This document shows, piece after piece, positions 57,828-64,000 of a stretch of DNA of 64,000 nucleotides. Each line of letters opens with the position of its first letter. Positions within the stretch are counted from its first letter, which is position 1. The notes beneath the pieces were generated by a model, which did not search any database, was not told the DNA's origin, and saw nothing but the letters and a program-made list of their open reading frames with translations. The translations under genes were made by a program, and so were the position numbers. Source of the stretch: Dactylosporangium sucinum (GTDB lineage: Bacteria; Actinomycetota; Actinomycetes; Mycobacteriales; Micromonosporaceae); NCBI RefSeq assembly GCF_014647515.1, contig NZ_BMPI01000009.1:175324-239323 (forward strand), in the 5' to 3' direction.

Positions 57828-58996
57828 GGTCTCTCGCAATCGTTGTCGTGGGCCAGTCGCTCGAGGTGGTCGGCGGCCGCCTCCGCTCCGCCGCCGGCCG
57901 TGAGCTCGGCGCCCAGCTCGCGGGCCGCGTCCGCGTAGGACGGCTCGGCGAGCAGGTCGAGCAGGGCGGCGCGCAGCCGCTCGGGTGGGGTGTGGTCGAA
58001 GGAGACCCGCAGCCCGGCGCCGGCCGCCGCGACGGCCGTGGCGTTGAGCGCCTGGTCGCCCTTGATCGGCGCGACGAGCAGCGGCACGCCGTGGACCAGC
58101 GACTCCGAGACCGTGTTCAGGCCGCCGTGGGAGACGACGGCGTCGAGGTGCGCCAGCAGGTCGAGCACCGGCACCCGGCGGCGGACGAGCACGTGCTCCG
58201 GCGCCTCGGTGATCGTGCCCTCGGCCGCGACGACCACGGCCTGCAGCCGGTCGCCGAGCGGGGCCAGGGCGTCGAGGATCCGCTGGTAGAAGTCCTTGGC
58301 GAGGTCCAGGCCGAGGGTGCCGACGGTGACCAGCACGTGGCGGCGGGCCGGGTCGAACCAGTCGAACGGGAAGTCCGGGTCGGGCGCGCGGGCGGCCAGC
58401 GCCGGCCCGACGAGGACGGTGCCGGCCGGCCGGTCGGACGGGTCGCCGGCCAGCGCGCCCGCGCTGAAGGCGATCACACGATACGGCGAGAAGCGCAGGT
58501 CGTGCGGCGGATCGCCGGGCTGGCCGGCGGCGGTCCAGGCGGCCGCCATCCGGCCGAGGATCCACGCCTCGACGCCGGGCAGCGAGCGGCGGAACGGCCG
58601 CGTGAGCTCCATCGTCGTCGGGGCGACGCTCGCCCAGCGCAGGCCGCGCGCGGTGGCCACGATCGCGCCGGCGATGGCGTGCTGGTCGACGACCACCAGG
58701 TCCGGCCCGAACGCGTCGGCGGCCGCCTCGATGCCCTTCCGGGTGCTCTTCGCGTGCGGCAGGATGTAGCCGTCCCAGCGGGAGCGGGTGGCGTCCAGGC
58801 CGCGCTCGGCGATGCCGCGGTGGGCCCGCAGCGGGATGCCGTGGATGTGCGCGTCGTCGCCGACGAGCGGCCGCAGGAACGACTCGGACCCGGCCCACAG
58901 CACGTCGTGTCCCCGGCCGGTGAGCGCGCGGGCGACCGCCGCCATCGGGTTGACGTGCCCGGTCAGCGGCAGTGACACGAACAGGAACCTGCTCAT
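57824..58996 (-). CDS. MGT-type glycosyltransferase (GT1 family)
   Basis: 390 aa, ATG 58996, overlapping the ACP stop (ATGA). GT-B fold: N-terminal acceptor half begins FLFVSLPLTGHVNPMAAVAR, with PDLVVVDQHAIAGAIVATAR. The nucleotide-sugar half has VLVTVGTLGLDLAKDFYQRI and the signature VVSHGGLNTVSESLVHGVPL. Such enzymes attach sugars to small natural products or lipids (macrolides, carotenoids, phenolic lipids). The operon context with exporter, ACP and methyltransferase makes a tailoring role very likely. Sugar donor unknown. Confidence 0.92.
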   Translation of the reverse strand: MSRFLFVSLPLTGHVNPMAAVARALTGRGHDVLWAGSESFLRPLVGDDAHIHGIPLRAHRGIAERGLDATRSRWDGYILPHAKSTRKGIEAAADAFGPDLVVVDQHAIAGAIVATARGLRWASVAPTTMELTRPFRRSLPGVEAWILGRMAAAWTAAGQPGDPPHDLRFSPYRVIAFSAGALAGDPSDRPAGTVLVGPALAARAPDPDFPFDWFDPARRHVLVTVGTLGLDLAKDFYQRILDALAPLGDRLQAVVVAAEGTITEAPEHVLVRRRVPVLDLLAHLDAVVSHGGLNTVSESLVHGVPLLVAPIKGDQALNATAVAAAGAGLRVSFDHTPPERLRAALLDLLAEPSYADAARELGAELTAGGGAEAAADHLERLAHDNDCERP

Positions 58997-59262
58997 GTCC
59001 GCGCCCTCACGTAGTCGGCCACGTCGGCCACGGTCAGGGTGAGCAGGGCGTCGAAGTCCAGGCCGGCGACGTGGCCGGCGAAGTCCACGCCGGGGCCGAA
59101 GCGGGCGGCGAGGGCTTCGCTCAGCGCGACCAGCTCGAGGCTGTCGAGGAACAGGTCGCCGTCGAGGCGGGTGGCCGGGCCGAGGCCGGCCTCCCACTCC
59201 GCGGACTCGCCGGTGACCTCGCGCAGCAGCTCGGCCACCGCCCGCTGCGTCGCGCTCTCCAT
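58993..59262 (-). CDS. Acyl carrier protein
   Basis: 89 aa. The phosphopantetheine serine is in FLDSLELVALSEAL (DSL motif), followed by GVDFAGHVAGLDFDALLTLT. It ends in the usual helix IV. It lies 2 bp after the methyltransferase stop and overlaps the glycosyltransferase start. It will carry an acyl group as a thioester, perhaps the donor for the condensation proteins. Confidence 0.9.
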   Translation of the reverse strand: MESATQRAVAELLREVTGESAEWEAGLGPATRLDGDLFLDSLELVALSEALAARFGPGVDFAGHVAGLDFDALLTLTVADVADYVRART

Positions 59263-59264
59263 GA

Positions 59265-60182
59265 TCAGTATCCGGCCGCTTCGAGGGCCGGTTTGGTGGC
59301 GCGCACCGCGCCGTACGTCATCGCGCCGGTCTCGAAGCCCTTGAGCATGAGCGGGCCGGCGTAGAAGAAGCCGAGGACGTCGACGCCCCGGTCGCGGGCC
59401 AGGTCGCGCATCATCGAGCGGCCGTTGTCGAGCTCGCGGACCTGCGCGAAGGTCGGCTCCCAGGAGTTGGCGACGTTGGCGCTCCAGTCGGCGGACGCCA
59501 CCTCGGTGAACCCGGCCGCGGCGGCCAGCCGCTCGTGCTCCTCCAGCGACGAGAAGCTCGGCATCACCTGGTGGCGCAGGATCTGGTCGACGACGCGGTG
59601 CTCGTCGGCGGTCAGCTCGCCGTCGCGGACCGACCAGGTCGCGATCGCCAGCACCCCGCCCGGGCGCAGCAGCCGCATCGCCTCGGCGAAGAACGCCACG
59701 CGGTCGGCGATGTGCATGAGGCTCTCGACCGCCCAGAGCGCGTCGAAGGACGCGTCGGGGTAGCCGTTGTCGAGGGCGTCACGCTGGTGGAAGTGGGCCC
59801 GGCCGGCCAGCCCGGCGGCGGCCGCCTTCTCGTTGGCCCGGGCGGCCTGGGCCGCGCTCAGCGTGACCCCCTCCACCGAGCAGCCGAGGGCGCCGGCGAG
59901 GTACAGCGCCGGCCCGCCGATCCCGCAGCCGACGTCGAGCACGTGCGCGCCGTGCGGCACGCCGGCGAACGCCACCAGCTCGCGGACCAGGCGGTCGGTG
60001 GCGGCGTGCCGCTCGGCGTCGCTGCCCGGGCGCTCGCCGGCGTCCCAGAAGCCGTGGTGGACGTGCTCGCCCCAGAGGTCCTCGTAGAGGTCGAGGGTGG
60101 TGTCGTAATACCGCTCGACGGCCGCGTTCAGGCCCGGCCCGGCCGGCGCCGACGGGTATGCGGAACTGCCATTTGCTTTCAC
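59265..60182 (-). CDS. SAM-dependent methyltransferase (tocopherol/sterol-methyltransferase-like)
   Basis: 305 aa from GTG 60182 (GGAG 10 nt upstream; GTG 60188 also possible). Motif I VLDVGCGIGGPALYLAG, then WAVESLMHIADRVAFFAEAM and RLLRPGGVLAIATW (motif III). N-terminal YYDTTLDLYEDLWGEHVHHG is typical of the gamma-tocopherol/cycloartenol methyltransferase branch, which also includes many natural-product C- and O-methyltransferases. It heads the five-gene tailoring/export operon. Confidence 0.92.
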   Translation of the reverse strand: MKANGSSAYPSAPAGPGLNAAVERYYDTTLDLYEDLWGEHVHHGFWDAGERPGSDAERHAATDRLVRELVAFAGVPHGAHVLDVGCGIGGPALYLAGALGCSVEGVTLSAAQAARANEKAAAAGLAGRAHFHQRDALDNGYPDASFDALWAVESLMHIADRVAFFAEAMRLLRPGGVLAIATWSVRDGELTADEHRVVDQILRHQVMPSFSSLEEHERLAAAAGFTEVASADWSANVANSWEPTFAQVRELDNGRSMMRDLARDRGVDVLGFFYAGPLMLKGFETGAMTYGAVRATKPALEAAGY

Positions 60183-60789
60183 AGGCACAAATCTCCGAAT
60201 GGGATCACCGGCTTGGGAACGTGCCCACAATGGGTGGCGCGAGCCCGGCCATTGTATGAGCGCTCTGCCGACGGTTGTCAATGCACTGCACTGCGGGTGC
60301 ACAAATGTCAGCGCCGGTCACGGCCATCGCACCGGCATACCTGCGGCAACGGTATATGCAACACGGCGGCCCGGAACCGGCGCTCGGAATCGCATTTGCA
60401 AACCATTGAAAATCCCCCGTCCGGATGTGCCCCCTCCTGCGGCGAATGTCCGAGTTCCTGGAAATGCTCGGATGTCCCCCGAACCGGCCCTGAACTCGGC
60501 CGTTGTCGAAACGTCAGTCGTATCGATCCAAACGATTGGATGCGGGAGTTCGCGGGACAGATCGGACATCCAGATCAATGGCCGGGCGGCTACCGCTTGT
60601 AAAACCACTTCGATTGCGTAAGGTCTATGGCTGTCGAGGTGCCTAATTCCTGCTCATTGTGCTTGAGCCTTATGGACGCCCTCGACCTTCGCAGCGTGTA
60701 CATCGGGGGTTGTGCGCTCGCTGATCGGCGGCCAACGCGGGCCGGCGGTCAGCCGCACAACCCTGCGCGGTTTCGGAAAGGGGTTTGCG
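60183..60789. promoter_or_regulatory. Divergent intergenic region between tailoring/export and acyl-activation operons
   Basis: About 600 bp with markedly lower GC than the flanking genes, containing the two promoters. I see no clear operator palindrome and no regulator gene. A frame starting ATG 60627 (MAVEVPNSCS...) has no ribosome site and runs on into the ligase gene in the wrong frame, so I do not call it. Confidence 0.5.
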
Positions 60790-62277
60790 GTGACCGACGA
60801 GGCGCTCGACCCCCGGTGGGTCGACGAGGTCCTGCTGGCCGGCGCCGGCGAGCAGGTGGCCCTGGTGCTCGCGGCCCCGGTCACCCGGGCCGAGCTGCGC
60901 CGCCTGGTCTCGGCGAAGCAGGCCGTGCTCGCCAGCGCCGGGCTCGGCCCGGGCGGCTCCGTGGCGCTGTGCCTGGCGCCGTCGCTCGCCTTCGTGGCCA
61001 ACCTGCTCGCCTGCTGGCGGCTCGGTGCGCGGGCGGCGTTGCTGGACCACCGGCTCACCCCGTACGAGATCGACAACGCGCTGCAGCGGCTCGCCCCGCA
61101 GGTGGTCGTCACCGCCGGGCACGCCTCCGGCGGGCCGCTGCGCGGCTTCCAGGAGATCGAGGAGCGGGTCGCCACCTACCCCGGCCGGCCGGCCGACACC
61201 GCGCACGCGCTGATCCAGCTGAGCTCCGGCTCGACCGGGCCGTCGAAGGTCATCGCCCGCACCGCCGCGAACCTCGTCGAGGAGCTGGAGCGGTACACGG
61301 CGATCGGCGCCGGCGTGCCGCGCGGCGGCGAGCGGATCGTCTCGCTCGCGTCGATGGTGCACGTGCTCGGGCTCGTCGGCGGCCTGCTGTACGGGCTGCA
61401 CGTGGGCGCGCAGGTGGTGATCCCGGTGCGGATGACCGCCGACGGCATCCTCGCGACCGTCGCCGCCGGCGAGGAACCCACCACCCTGCTCGGCGTCCCC
61501 TTCCACATCGAGCTGCTCTCGTCGGTGCAGGCCCCGCCGCGCCTGCCCCAGCTGACCGGCATGACGACCGGCGGCGAACTGGTGCGCCCCGAGGTGTACG
61601 CCGGCTTCGTCGACCGCTACGGCGTGCGCCTCGGCAACATGTACGGCATGACCGAGGTCGGGGTCATCGCGACCGACCTCTTCGGCGAGCACCGCCCCTT
61701 CCTGACCCCGGCCCCCGGCCTGCGCGTGCGCGAGGAGGCCGGCGAGCTGCTGGTGTCGCTGGCCGCCTCGCCGTACCTCGGCCTGGTCGACCCCGCGCGA
61801 TGGTCGGACGGCTGGCTGCGCACCAAGGACGCCGGCGTCGCCGACCCGGTCACCGGCCGCTTCCGCGTGCAGGGCCGCCGCGACTCGCAGGTCTCCGTCG
61901 GCGGTCTCAAGGTGGACCTCACCGAGGTCGAGCACACGCTCGCCGCGCTGCCCGGCGTCGCCGCCGCGGTCGTCACCTACGACAAGGCGATCGAGGCCTA
62001 CGTGACGCTGCAGGACGGCGCCTCGGCGGCCGGCGTGCAGGCGCAGCTCGCCGAGCGGCTGGCCGGCTTCAAGCGGCCCCGGGTCCTCAAGGTCGTCGAG
62101 CAGATGCCGCGGACCGCCACCGGCAAGCTCGTGCGCGACCGCGCGCTGCTGGTCGCCGCCGCGGAGCCCGCGGTGCCGGCCGTGCCCGCCCAGCGGGTCG
62201 CAGCAGACGTTTCCGACGGCAACCAAGGCGCTGCCGTGCCGGCAGCATCCGTCCAGGAAGGAAGCACCACGCGATGA
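60790..62277 (+). CDS. AMP-dependent acyl ligase (ANL superfamily)
   Basis: 495 aa from GTG 60790 (AAAGGGG 6 nt before). ANL motifs: A3 LIQLSSGSTGPSKVIART, A5 GNMYGMTEVGVIATDLF, A7 DGWLRTKDAG, A8 RFRVQGRRDSQVSVGGLKVD, and A10 PRTATGKLVR with the catalytic Lys. Length is that of fatty-acyl-AMP or aryl-CoA ligases rather than of NRPS adenylation domains. The next two genes are carrier proteins, so its acyl adenylate is probably loaded directly on one of them. The C-terminus overlaps the first ACP (ATGA). Substrate acid unknown. Confidence 0.9.
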   Translation: MTDEALDPRWVDEVLLAGAGEQVALVLAAPVTRAELRRLVSAKQAVLASAGLGPGGSVALCLAPSLAFVANLLACWRLGARAALLDHRLTPYEIDNALQRLAPQVVVTAGHASGGPLRGFQEIEERVATYPGRPADTAHALIQLSSGSTGPSKVIARTAANLVEELERYTAIGAGVPRGGERIVSLASMVHVLGLVGGLLYGLHVGAQVVIPVRMTADGILATVAAGEEPTTLLGVPFHIELLSSVQAPPRLPQLTGMTTGGELVRPEVYAGFVDRYGVRLGNMYGMTEVGVIATDLFGEHRPFLTPAPGLRVREEAGELLVSLAASPYLGLVDPARWSDGWLRTKDAGVADPVTGRFRVQGRRDSQVSVGGLKVDLTEVEHTLAALPGVAAAVVTYDKAIEAYVTLQDGASAAGVQAQLAERLAGFKRPRVLKVVEQMPRTATGKLVRDRALLVAAAEPAVPAVPAQRVAADVSDGNQGAAVPAASVQEGSTTR

Positions 62278-62552
62278 ACGACGCCACCGCAGCCGAGATC
62301 CGGCAGTTTCTGCTCGACTCGCTGACCGAGATGAACTACAGCACCGACGACATCGACGACGACACCGCGCTCGGCCCGGCCGGCGCCGACCTGGAGTCGC
62401 TGTCGCTCGCCGAGCTGGCGGTGCGGGTCGAGGACCGCTTCGGGGTCCGGTTCGACGACGACGAGGCCGAGAAGCTGGCCGGCATGACCGTCGGCGAGTT
62501 CATCGCCGCCGTCGCCGAGCGCCGGGCCGCCGCCGCCACGGCCGGCAGCTGA
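62274..62552 (+). CDS. Acyl carrier protein
   Basis: 92 aa. Phosphopantetheine Ser in DLESLSLAELAVRVEDRFGV, the common D-x-E-S-L variant, with LLDSLTEMNYSTDDIDDDT before it and FDDDEAEKLAGMTVGEFIAA after it. Overlaps the ligase stop (ATGA) and is followed 2 bp later by a second ACP. Confidence 0.9.
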   Translation: MNDATAAEIRQFLLDSLTEMNYSTDDIDDDTALGPAGADLESLSLAELAVRVEDRFGVRFDDDEAEKLAGMTVGEFIAAVAERRAAAATAGS

Positions 62553-62554
62553 GC

Positions 62555-62794
62555 GTGGCCGAGGCACCGGGCCGCGACGAGGTCCTCGCGATGCTCGCCA
62601 CCTATGGCGACCGGCGCGTCGAGGACGTCGCGGAGGGGATCGACTCGCTGGAGCTGGCCTGGCTCGTCCACCAGCTCGAGCAGCACTACGGCACGCCGCT
62701 GGACCTGACCGACGAGGAGCTCGCCCGGATGACCACGGTGAGCGGCGTCGTCGAGGTCCTGGCGGGCCTGAGGGCCGGGACGAGCCCGCGATGA
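62555..62794 (+). CDS. Acyl carrier protein (second, adjacent copy)
   Basis: 79 aa from GTG 62555. Phosphopantetheine Ser in EGIDSLELAWLVHQLEQHYG. It is only distantly similar to the preceding ACP, so the two are not a recent duplication and probably carry different acyl groups. It overlaps the ketosynthase start (ATGA). Confidence 0.88.
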   Translation: MAEAPGRDEVLAMLATYGDRRVEDVAEGIDSLELAWLVHQLEQHYGTPLDLTDEELARMTTVSGVVEVLAGLRAGTSPR

Positions 62795-63930
62795 CCGCGC
62801 GGCGGGGGTCCGAGGACGTCGTGCTCACCGGCGCCGCGGCGCTGAGCGCGTTCGGCCGGGGCATGACCGCCCTCGCGGCCGGTCTCGACGCCGGGAAGCC
62901 CGCGTTCGCGCCGGTCGAGCGCTTCGACGTGAGTGGCCGGCGGGTCGGGGTGGCCGCGGCCGTGCCCGGCACGCCGTCCCTCGCCGCGGCGCTCGCCGAC
63001 CTGCTCGACGAGGCGTGCGACGAGGCGAAGCTGAGCACCGCGCAGCGCGCCGCCGCCCCGCTGTTCCTCGCCACGCACGGCGACCCGGAACTGGCCCGCG
63101 TGCCGGTGACGGACCGCCTGCGGCACGGCAGCACCGCGTTCGCCGTGACCCTCGCGGTCGCCGCCGGGCTCGGCGGCGCGGTGCGCGCCTACACCACCGC
63201 CTGCGTCGCGGCGAGCACCGCGCTCGCCGACGCGGCGGCGCTCGTCGCCCACGGCGCGGCGGACCGGATCGTCGTCGCCGGCGCGTACCTCGTCGAGCCG
63301 GACCAGTTCGCACTGTTCGACGCGGGCCGTGCGCTCGCGGCCGACGGCCAGGTGCGGCCGTTCTCGGCCGGCCGGCGCGGGCTGCTGCTCGGCGACGGCG
63401 GCGGCGCGTTCGTCGTCGAGTCGGCGTCCGCCGCCCGCGAGCGGGGCGCACCAATCCTCGCCCGGCTGGCCGGCTGGGGCCGGGCCGGCGACGCGTACCA
63501 CCCGTGCCAGCCGCACCCCGAGGGCCGCGGGATGGCCCGCGCGATCGGTGCGGCGCTGGAGCGGGCTAGCGTCGCGCCCGAGGCGGTCGGCTACGTCAAC
63601 GCCCACGGCTCCGGCACCCCGCAGAGCGACACCGCCGAGGCGGCCGCGCTCTACGCGGTGCTTGGCGGCCACGCGGCCGAGGTGCCGGTGTCGTCGACGA
63701 AGGCGCTGCACGGCCAGGCCCTGGAGGCGTCGGGCGTGCTGGAGCTCGCGGTGACCCTGCACGCGCTCACCACCGGCCGGCTGCCGGTGAACGCCGGCTT
63801 CACCGGCCCCGACGACGGCTGCCGGCTGAACCTGGTGCTCGAACAGCGGGCCGGCGACCCGGGCTACGCGCTGAGCCTCAACGCCGCGTTCGGCGGCGCC
63901 AACACCGCGCTCCTGGTCGGTGCCGCATGA
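62791..63930 (+). CDS. Beta-ketoacyl-ACP synthase
   Basis: 379 aa thiolase-fold enzyme. The complete Cys-His-His set is seen: YTTACVAASTAL (Cys near 133), NAHGSGTPQSDTAEAAAL (first His) and STKALHGQALEASG (Lys and second His), then LSLNAAFGGANTALLVG. About 30 residues shorter than FabF, mostly in the first 80 residues. It should extend an ACP-bound acyl chain by decarboxylative condensation. No ketoreductase, dehydratase, acyltransferase or phosphopantetheinyl transferase is visible, so the product could be a short beta-keto acid or the pathway may continue to the right. Confidence 0.9.
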   Translation: MTARRGSEDVVLTGAAALSAFGRGMTALAAGLDAGKPAFAPVERFDVSGRRVGVAAAVPGTPSLAAALADLLDEACDEAKLSTAQRAAAPLFLATHGDPELARVPVTDRLRHGSTAFAVTLAVAAGLGGAVRAYTTACVAASTALADAAALVAHGAADRIVVAGAYLVEPDQFALFDAGRALAADGQVRPFSAGRRGLLLGDGGGAFVVESASAARERGAPILARLAGWGRAGDAYHPCQPHPEGRGMARAIGAALERASVAPEAVGYVNAHGSGTPQSDTAEAAALYAVLGGHAAEVPVSSTKALHGQALEASGVLELAVTLHALTTGRLPVNAGFTGPDDGCRLNLVLEQRAGDPGYALSLNAAFGGANTALLVGAA

Positions 63931-64000
63931 GTAGCCCTGTGTCAAGCCGCCGGTTGTTGGAGGGCTTGGAGTGCGCCGTGTTTGTCCGGGTTGTAGGGGG
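63927..64000 (+). other. Possible next gene start or insertion-sequence end at window edge
   Basis: An ATG at 63927 overlaps the ketosynthase stop (ATGA), but the 23 codons after it are unlike the genome (TTG runs, third-position T/A in AGT, CCT, TCA, TTT, GTT, GTA). CCTGTGTCAAGCC at 63937 resembles the terminal repeat of some actinobacterial insertion sequences (inference from memory). The window ends before this can be settled. Confidence 0.3.

Noticed and set aside
60627..60790. ATG 60627 small ORF (MAVEVPNSCS...) as a Cys-containing precursor peptide
   Set aside because: No Shine-Dalgarno, and the frame does not stop but runs on as a shadow through the ligase gene.

Overview
The window is uniformly high-GC (third codon positions are almost always G or C), uses many GTG starts, and is packed with GTGA/ATGA stop-start overlaps. 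Its gene families (Rv2466c-like thiol protein, PapA-like condensation proteins, EACC1/caspase cassettes, several LLM flavin enzymes) point to a filamentous actinomycete, most likely in or near the Micromonosporaceae. The genus is inference. I saw no rRNA, tRNA or CRISPR array.

Layout. 1-5.8 kb: partial FHA protein, secreted GH16/ricin glucanase, chemotaxis receptor, and a degenerate SDR with an ECF-type sigma factor. 5.9-17.7 kb: a divergent module with five overlapping LLM flavin monooxygenases plus a xi-class GST on one side, and a lipoprotein-binding-protein/permease/dual-ATPase importer on the other; this looks like uptake and oxidative (possibly sulfonate) catabolism. 17.7-18.6 kb: gene-free DNA with three long palindromes. 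18.6-23.6 kb: GNAT, thiol oxidoreductase, a membrane protein, an amidohydrolase-IclR pair with two matching operators, and an esterase. 23.6-30.2 kb: a cellulose-synthase-like GT2 with a GH26 partner behind a CebR-like operator, then an Hsp70-transmembrane-Kelch fusion preceded by a 7-codon leader ORF. 30.7-43.1 kb: Lrp regulator, MFS pump, membrane proteins, a two-component system, a first stand-alone condensation protein (C1), a MazF/RHH pair, MBL-fold hydrolase, DedA protein, methyltransferase and a membrane phosphodiesterase. 43.2-52.2 kb: two small proteins (one only 15 aa, nearly all Lys), CYTH-CHAD, an EACC1/caspase-AlgH/SIR2 conflict cassette, a cupin-like protein, a small alarmone hydrolase and a BBE-type FAD oxidase.

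52.2-64 kb is the most unusual part. Two divergent transcription units each consist of a strong ribosome site, a tiny repetitive peptide gene whose product begins M-x-NAALR, a strong GC hairpin, and a stand-alone condensation-domain gene (C2 and C3). Next to them are a drug-type ABC exporter, a glycosyltransferase, three acyl carrier proteins, a methyltransferase, an AMP-dependent acyl ligase and a ketosynthase. I read this as a candidate biosynthetic cluster in which an ACP-bound acyl or beta-ketoacyl unit is made, tailored and moved by condensation-type acyltransferases. The tiny peptides may be ribosomal precursors, or translated leaders controlling the enzymes. This is the best candidate in the window for an undescribed system.

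Regulatory signals that can be read directly include a TTGACA-N17-GAGAAT promoter flanked by paired operators (22.77-22.86 kb), an apparently leaderless promoter at 50.72 kb, four tandem hairpins with a compensatory change (54.37-54.53 kb), and two unrelated families of dispersed palindromes.
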